From a virus: a DNA stretch of 40,701 nt. The DNA lies in IMG/VR virus record IMGVR_UViG_3300035665_000088, positions 1 through 40,701 of that record; one strand, 5' to 3'. A model generated the notes under the pieces. The model was given only the letters and a program-made list of their open reading frames with translations, searched no databases and had not been told where the DNA came from. Made by a program: the position numbers and the translations under genes. This document shows, in pieces, positions 37,058-40,701 of the stretch (positions are counted from its first letter, which is position 1; each line of letters opens with the position of its first letter).

Positions 37058-37331
37058 CCCACGGTTAGCCCGTGCTGGAGTATCTGGTTACAACAAGCCA
37101 AAGCGTACTCCTAACCACCCTAAGAAGTCACACGTTGTTGTGGCTAAACAGGGAAGTCAAGTAAAAACAATTAGGTTTGGCGAACAAGGTGCATCCACCG
37201 CAGGTAAGCCAAAGGCTGGGGAATCTCAGCGTATGAAGATGAAGCGCAAGAGTTTCAAGGCTCGTCATAGTCGCAACATCGCCAAAGGAAAAATGAGTGC
37301 CGCATATTGGGCAGATAAGGTCAAATGGTAA
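37038..37331 (+). CDS. Basic protein 5, DUF6321-like
   Basis: A 97-residue protein from ATG 37038; a GTG six bases earlier is possible. The C-terminus MKMKRKSFKARHSRN, then AAYWADKVKW, is the pattern of a small phage protein family (RKSF.ARH...YW..K.W) found in podovirus-like marine phages. I associate it with DUF6321, from memory. It is Lys/Arg-rich throughout. Probably a virion or packaging-associated component. Confidence 0.6.
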   Translation: MAKTSRDPRLARAGVSGYNKPKRTPNHPKKSHVVVAKQGSQVKTIRFGEQGASTAGKPKAGESQRMKMKRKSFKARHSRNIAKGKMSAAYWADKVKW

Positions 37332-37822
37332 TGGCTAAGACATACAAAACCGCTGATGCAGCAAAGGCTGCATACAAGGTAAAAAAAGCCGCACCTAAAG
37401 GTGGAGGCAAGGCTGCATCAGGAAGTAATCTTTACACTCCTGTAAAGCAGTCAACAATCGACAGTATCAAAAAGATGGGAATGACTGCAGCCCTTAAAAA
37501 GGCTGGCGGTTCCAGCAATGCTGAGTTCGTACAAGGCGTAAAGCGTATGTACGGTGCTAACCGTCTTGCTGCTGCGAAGAAGGCTGCTGGAGCAGTTGCT
37601 AAGTCTCCAGATGCCGCACGTGCCGCCGCAGCAAAGAAGCCAATGGCTAAGCCAGTAGCAAAGACTGCTGACGAAGCACGCGCTTCTGCAACAAAGAAGA
37701 AAATCACTATTGGTAAGGGTCCTAACAAGGTTACCCAAGTTCCAAAGTACACATCAAAGAATCCAAAGCCATTGAATCCAAAGGGCTTGTTCCCAGGACT
37801 TCTAGGCGGTAAGAAGAAGTAA
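37331..37822 (+). CDS. Basic Ala/Lys-rich protein 6
   Basis: A 163-residue protein from the ATG of a TAATG overlap. It is rich in Lys and Ala (GVKRMYGANRLAAAKKAAGA, AARAAAAKKPMAKPVAKTAD), resembling histone-H1-like tails, and ends KPLNPKGLFPGLLGGKKK. Such proteins bind DNA through charge and may help condense packaged DNA. No enzymatic motif. It belongs to the same co-translated chain. Confidence 0.6.
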   Translation: MAKTYKTADAAKAAYKVKKAAPKGGGKAASGSNLYTPVKQSTIDSIKKMGMTAALKKAGGSSNAEFVQGVKRMYGANRLAAAKKAAGAVAKSPDAARAAAAKKPMAKPVAKTADEARASATKKKITIGKGPNKVTQVPKYTSKNPKPLNPKGLFPGLLGGKKK

Positions 37823-38217
37823 TGTCATACACTAAACCAGGTCTACGTGAATCCATTAAGAACAGAGTCCTTGCTGGCTCTAAAGGTGGTAGACCTGGTC
37901 AGTGGTCTGCCCGTAAAGCACAACTTGTAGCACAACAATACAAGAAGGCTGGTGGTGGATACACTGGTAGCAAATCAAAGAAACAGAAGTCCCTATCTAA
38001 GTGGACTAAAGAGGAGTGGGGTACTCGCTCTGGTAAGCCTAGCACTCAAGGTGCTAAGGCTACAGGTGAACGGTATCTGCCTAAGAAGGCTCGTCAATCA
38101 CTCTCTAAAAAAGAATACGCAGCAACCTCTGCTAAGAAGCGCCGTGACACACGCGCAGGTAAACAATTTTCAAAGCAACCAAAATCAATCGCAAAGAAGA
38201 CAGCGAGGTATAGATAG
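37822..38217 (+). CDS. Basic protein 7, DUF5872-like
   Basis: A 131-residue protein. LSKWTKEEWGTRSGKPSTQG, ATGERYLPKKARQSLSKKEY and AATSAKKRRDTRAGKQFSKQ match a small, highly conserved family (DUF5872, from memory) seen in phages and giant viruses of water habitats, always basic and with the W-T-KE-W and GERYLP signatures. Its function is not known; a nucleic-acid-binding structural role fits. It overlaps the next gene by one base. Confidence 0.65.
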   Translation: MSYTKPGLRESIKNRVLAGSKGGRPGQWSARKAQLVAQQYKKAGGGYTGSKSKKQKSLSKWTKEEWGTRSGKPSTQGAKATGERYLPKKARQSLSKKEYAATSAKKRRDTRAGKQFSKQPKSIAKKTARYR

Positions 38218-38483
38218 TGGCAGGTATAGCAGGTAGCACTCTCTGTGCAGAATTAAACCGTTTGGCTAACGGAGGAACATATCCCGCTAGAACAGCATTC
38301 CTTGATGAACAAGGCGCTGCCAATGCTTGGGCAGGTACTTCTGGTAAAGGTATCATCGGTGCTCTTAACTATGAGGCTGACAGTTCTCGTCAACCTAACA
38401 ACTTCAAAGGTTTGAACGCAATCTGCAATGAACTTGCTGGAACAACTGGTAAATCTGCGGTAGACGCATTAAGGACCCTATAA
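38217..38483 (+). CDS. Small virion-associated hypothetical protein
   Basis: An 88-residue neutral protein from GTG (MAGIAGSTLCAELNRLANGG, ANAWAGTSGKGIIGALNYEA). It is helical with Gly-rich turns and closes the chain of small proteins. Proteins of this kind precede adaptor genes in some aquatic phages. Function unknown. Confidence 0.55.
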   Translation: MAGIAGSTLCAELNRLANGGTYPARTAFLDEQGAANAWAGTSGKGIIGALNYEADSSRQPNNFKGLNAICNELAGTTGKSAVDALRTL

Positions 38484-38485
38484 CT

Positions 38486-39418
38486 GTGGCAACAACATAC
38501 GCTGATATTGTCAATGAAGTAATCATTAATCTGCAGGGCTATACCATGCAGCAGGACAGGGCTACAAGCCTTTCTGCTGCCGTTACAACCACAACAACTA
38601 CAACCATCAACGTATCCTCTACAACGGACATCGGTAAGGGTATTATTGAAATTGGTGAAGAGTTGATGTGGGTAGAGTCATTCGACCGTGTAGCCAATAC
38701 TCTTACCGTCTCTCCTTGGGGTAGAGGTTATCTAGGAACTACAGCATCTACTGCTGCTACCAATGCCAAGGTAACTATCAGCCCGACTTTCCCTAAGCAC
38801 GTAATTAAGCGCGCCGTCAATGACACGCTTCGTGCGATGAGTTCATCTATCCATGCTGTTAAGCAACTAACCTTTACTTACAATGCTGCTATCACAACTT
38901 ATGAATTACTTGATGGTAACGGTAACAATGTTGAGGCTCAAGCAATCATTGCTGCTCACTGGCAAGAAGTAGGTCCTTCTAAGGAATGGCTACCTATCCG
39001 TAGAATTGACCTAGAGCCATACGCTGACATTTCAACATGGGGTGGCTCAGAAGCCCAACCAGCACAAACTGTAACGATTCGTGATTATATCACTCCAGGC
39101 AGAACTGTTAAACTAACCTACGCTGCTGACCCTGGAACTTTCTCATCTGATTCAGATGTCTTTACAACAGTTATAGGGCTACCCGAATCTTGTAAAGATG
39201 TGGTAGTATTGGGAACTATCTACCGCCTACTTACATTCTTAGACCCAGCACGTTCAAGCCAGACTAGCCCACAGGCTGATGAGATTGACTCTAAGCGTCC
39301 CTTTGGCTCTATTGGCGGAGTCATGCGTCAGATTTATGGTCTATACACACAACGTCTTAATGAAGAAGCAAAAGCGCAACTTCAGAAGTACCCTCCCCGC
39401 GTCCATTACGTCCGATAG
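38486..39418 (+). CDS. Head-tail adaptor / tail-tubular-A-like protein
   Basis: A 310-residue protein from GTG 38486. The N-terminal part (YADIVNEVIINLQGYTMQQD) is helical. A beta-sandwich insert (INVSSTTDIGKGIIEIGEEL, WVESFDRVANTLTVSPWGRG) is followed by helices at the end (YRLLTFLDPARSSQTSPQAD). Helical-bundle plus beta layout, length, and position between the head genes and the fibre fit a podovirus adaptor that joins portal to nozzle. The match is structural by pattern only; other connector roles are possible. Confidence 0.55.
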   Translation: MATTYADIVNEVIINLQGYTMQQDRATSLSAAVTTTTTTTINVSSTTDIGKGIIEIGEELMWVESFDRVANTLTVSPWGRGYLGTTASTAATNAKVTISPTFPKHVIKRAVNDTLRAMSSSIHAVKQLTFTYNAAITTYELLDGNGNNVEAQAIIAAHWQEVGPSKEWLPIRRIDLEPYADISTWGGSEAQPAQTVTIRDYITPGRTVKLTYAADPGTFSSDSDVFTTVIGLPESCKDVVVLGTIYRLLTFLDPARSSQTSPQADEIDSKRPFGSIGGVMRQIYGLYTQRLNEEAKAQLQKYPPRVHYVR

Positions 39419-39425
39419 GTAAACA

Positions 39426-40701
39426 ATGACAGTACGTAAATACTCCTCTCGTGCACAGCAGACAACTCTTGCGTCTGCTATCACTGATACTGCTACCTCC
39501 ATGACGGTAGTATCTGGCTCTGCAGTAATGGGTGGTAAGACCCTTACTGGTACCGAGACATATACAGTCGTCATTGACCCAGATACATCTCTTGAAGAAA
39601 TTGTCAACGTTAAGTTGTACTCTTCTGGTAACTCACTTACCATTGAACGTGCTCAGGACGGTTCTTCTGCTGTAGCCCACGCTGCTGGTGCTGTGGTTCG
39701 TCACATGGTTATCGGTCGTGACTTGCAGGAAGCCAATACCCACCAAGAACTTACTAGCGCAGTCCACGGCATTACAGGTGAGGTTGTTGGTACTACTGAT
39801 ACTCAGACCCTTACCAATAAGACTTTAACTAGCCCAACTATTACTAACCCAAGCATTACTGGTGCTGGAGTAGACGCAAGCATTGTCTTTGAGGGTTCTA
39901 CTGCGGATGCTTTTGAGACAACGCTTACTGTTACAGACCCAACTGCTGATAGAACAATCACTCTGCCTAACGCTACTGGAACGGTAGTTTTAGATACGCT
40001 TACTCAAACTTTAACCAACAAGACTTTGACCAGCCCTACCATCTCGGGCAGTCCAGTCATAACTGGTCTATCCAGCGCAGGTATGATTTCATCCTCTGCT
40101 ACCCCTAAAGATTATGTAGATAGCATTCTAGGCTCAGCAACGGCTGCAGCAACCTCAGCAGCATCGGCTGCTACAAGTGCTGCCTCTGCCGCTACAAGTG
40201 CCTCTAGCGCCTCTACAAGCGCTTCTAACGCCCTAACTAGCGCCAACAGTGCAGCAACCTCAGCCACAGCAGCAGCCACCTCTGCAGCCTCTGCAGCGAC
40301 TTCTGCTACGGCAGCGGCTACCAGTGCTACTAGCGCTGCAGCCAGTGCAACTACGGCTTCTAACTCTGCTTCTGCTGCAGCCACATCGGCTACTTCGGCA
40401 GCAACTTCTGCCTCCTCTGCTTTAACTTCTGCTAACTCAGCAAGTACATCTGCTGCCTCAGCATTGACTTCGGCTAATAGCGCTGCAACTTCTGCTTCTA
40501 CTATGGCAGCCAGCGTTGCCGCTGCTGCTACATCTGCAGCATCTGCCGCTACTAGCGCTTCTAGCGCAGCGACATCTGCATCATCTGCTCTGACTTCAGC
40601 CAACTCTGCTGCTACTTCTGCAGCAAGTGCTGCTGCTGCTGTCGCAGCATCCTTTGATGCTAAGGGAGATTTACTAGTAGGTACAGGGGCAGGAGCCTTT
40701 G
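39426..40701 (+). CDS. Tail fibre protein, 5' part (runs off the right end)
   Basis: 425 residues are encoded before the edge. The first ~100 residues (MTVRKYSSRAQQTTLASAIT, ETYTVVIDPDTSLEEIVNV) form a probable virion-anchoring domain. Two repeats of TQTLTNKTLTSPTI mark the shaft, each followed by a strand-rich module (TADRTITLPNATGTVVL). From about residue 235 there is a long Ala/Ser/Thr coiled repeat (ATSAASAATSA...), then AKGDLLVGTGAGAF at the edge. The frame is the same as that of the partial gene at position 2. It should form the trimeric fibre that recognises the host. Confidence 0.8.
   Translation, partial: MTVRKYSSRAQQTTLASAITDTATSMTVVSGSAVMGGKTLTGTETYTVVIDPDTSLEEIVNVKLYSSGNSLTIERAQDGSSAVAHAAGAVVRHMVIGRDLQEANTHQELTSAVHGITGEVVGTTDTQTLTNKTLTSPTITNPSITGAGVDASIVFEGSTADAFETTLTVTDPTADRTITLPNATGTVVLDTLTQTLTNKTLTSPTISGSPVITGLSSAGMISSSATPKDYVDSILGSATAAATSAASAATSAASAATSASSASTSASNALTSANSAATSATAAATSAASAATSATAAATSATSAAASATTASNSASAAATSATSAATSASSALTSANSASTSAASALTSANSAATSASTMAASVAAAATSAASAATSASSAATSASSALTSANSAATSAASAAAAVAASFDAKGDLLVGTGAGAF
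40136..40640 (+). repeat. Ala/Ser/Thr low-complexity shaft repeat
   Basis: About 170 codons composed almost only of Ala, Ser, Thr and a few Asn, Leu, Val, with a loose period of 7 or 11 residues (for example AATSAASAATS). At DNA level it is built of varied codons, so it is conserved as protein pattern rather than by recent tandem duplication. It gives a fibrous triple coiled coil. Confidence 0.7.
40625..40701 (+). repeat. Right copy of the near-terminal repeat
   Basis: Counterpart of positions 1-77 at the right edge. The changes include SFDAKG against SFNAKG and GTGAGAF against GTANDAF, so the two are either consecutive modules of one fibre gene or variants of the same module. Confidence 0.75.

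Noticed and set aside
40112-40603. A 163-residue minus-strand Ala/Glu/Val protein
   Set aside because: It is the antisense of the Ala/Ser/Thr fibre repeat and shares its periodicity; the plus frame continues through it as a fibre.
1-40701. Exact terminal redundancy proving a complete circular genome
   Set aside because: The end segments differ at about ten of 77 positions, so closure is likely but not shown.
1-40701. Lysogeny module (integrase, excisionase, immunity repressor) and tRNA genes
   Set aside because: No integrase or recombinase motif and no cloverleaf with a T-loop was recognised. The dyads hint at a repressor, but none with a known fold was found.

Overview
The window is almost all of one tailed-phage genome of about 40.7 kb. 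The host is probably a low-GC actinobacterium. Three things point that way: a WhiB-family regulator (16043-16381, a family confined to actinobacteria and their phages), several small zinc-ribbon and early proteins typical of actinophages, and AT-leaning DNA, which suggests a planktonic freshwater or marine lineage rather than a Streptomyces or Mycobacterium type. The host is an inference. The virion is probably podovirus-like. There is an N4-gp56-type major capsid protein, a portal, a 1936-residue protein between portal and capsid, a 310-residue adaptor-like protein and a 651-residue nozzle-like protein, but no recognisable tape measure, sheath or tail tube. No integrase, repressor, DNA polymerase or tRNA was recognised.

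Layout. Rightward genes run from 21133 to the right end, continue in the same reading frame from position 2, and go on to 15683. A leftward block occupies 15707-20573. 21133-34190: terminase, portal and large internal virion-like proteins. 34310-39418: scaffold, capsid, a chain of tiny basic proteins and an adaptor. 39426 to the end, then 2-7687: tail fibre, a series of receptor-binding-like proteins with small partner proteins, a glycosyltransferase and the nozzle-like protein. 7689-8599: lysis cassette. 8610-8746: terminators. 8913-15683: replication, recombination and regulation genes (zinc ribbons, Cas4/RecB-like nuclease, RecA/DnaB-like ATPase, transglycosylase, resolvase, split primase, HNH nuclease, phosphoesterase, sigma factor). 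The two window ends are near-identical over 77 bp but not exact, and they lie inside a repeated tail-fibre module, so the genome is probably circular or circularly permuted with the break in this repeat.

The most unusual part is the leftward block. It encodes a class II glutamine amidotransferase, a Cys-rich protein with a C-terminal amidoligase domain, WhiB, zinc ribbons and two very small membrane proteins. A perfect dyad, GTACGATTATCGTAC or its complement, occurs ten times, with an eleventh central variant, between 15685 and 20677, and I saw no copy elsewhere. Four copies lie 13-16 nt upstream of start codons. Others lie inside genes, where the same DNA is read as PYDNRT, as STIIVQ or as a stop codon, so the constraint is on DNA or RNA rather than protein. 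The block also has a strong leftward promoter with its own 17-bp dyad, a 10-bp leader hairpin, and iteron-like YCRACACAAA repeats on both sides of a 207-residue helical protein gene. I read it as a regulon or replication/partition region controlling a predicted amide-ligation system, probably for host takeover or defence. That function is inferred.
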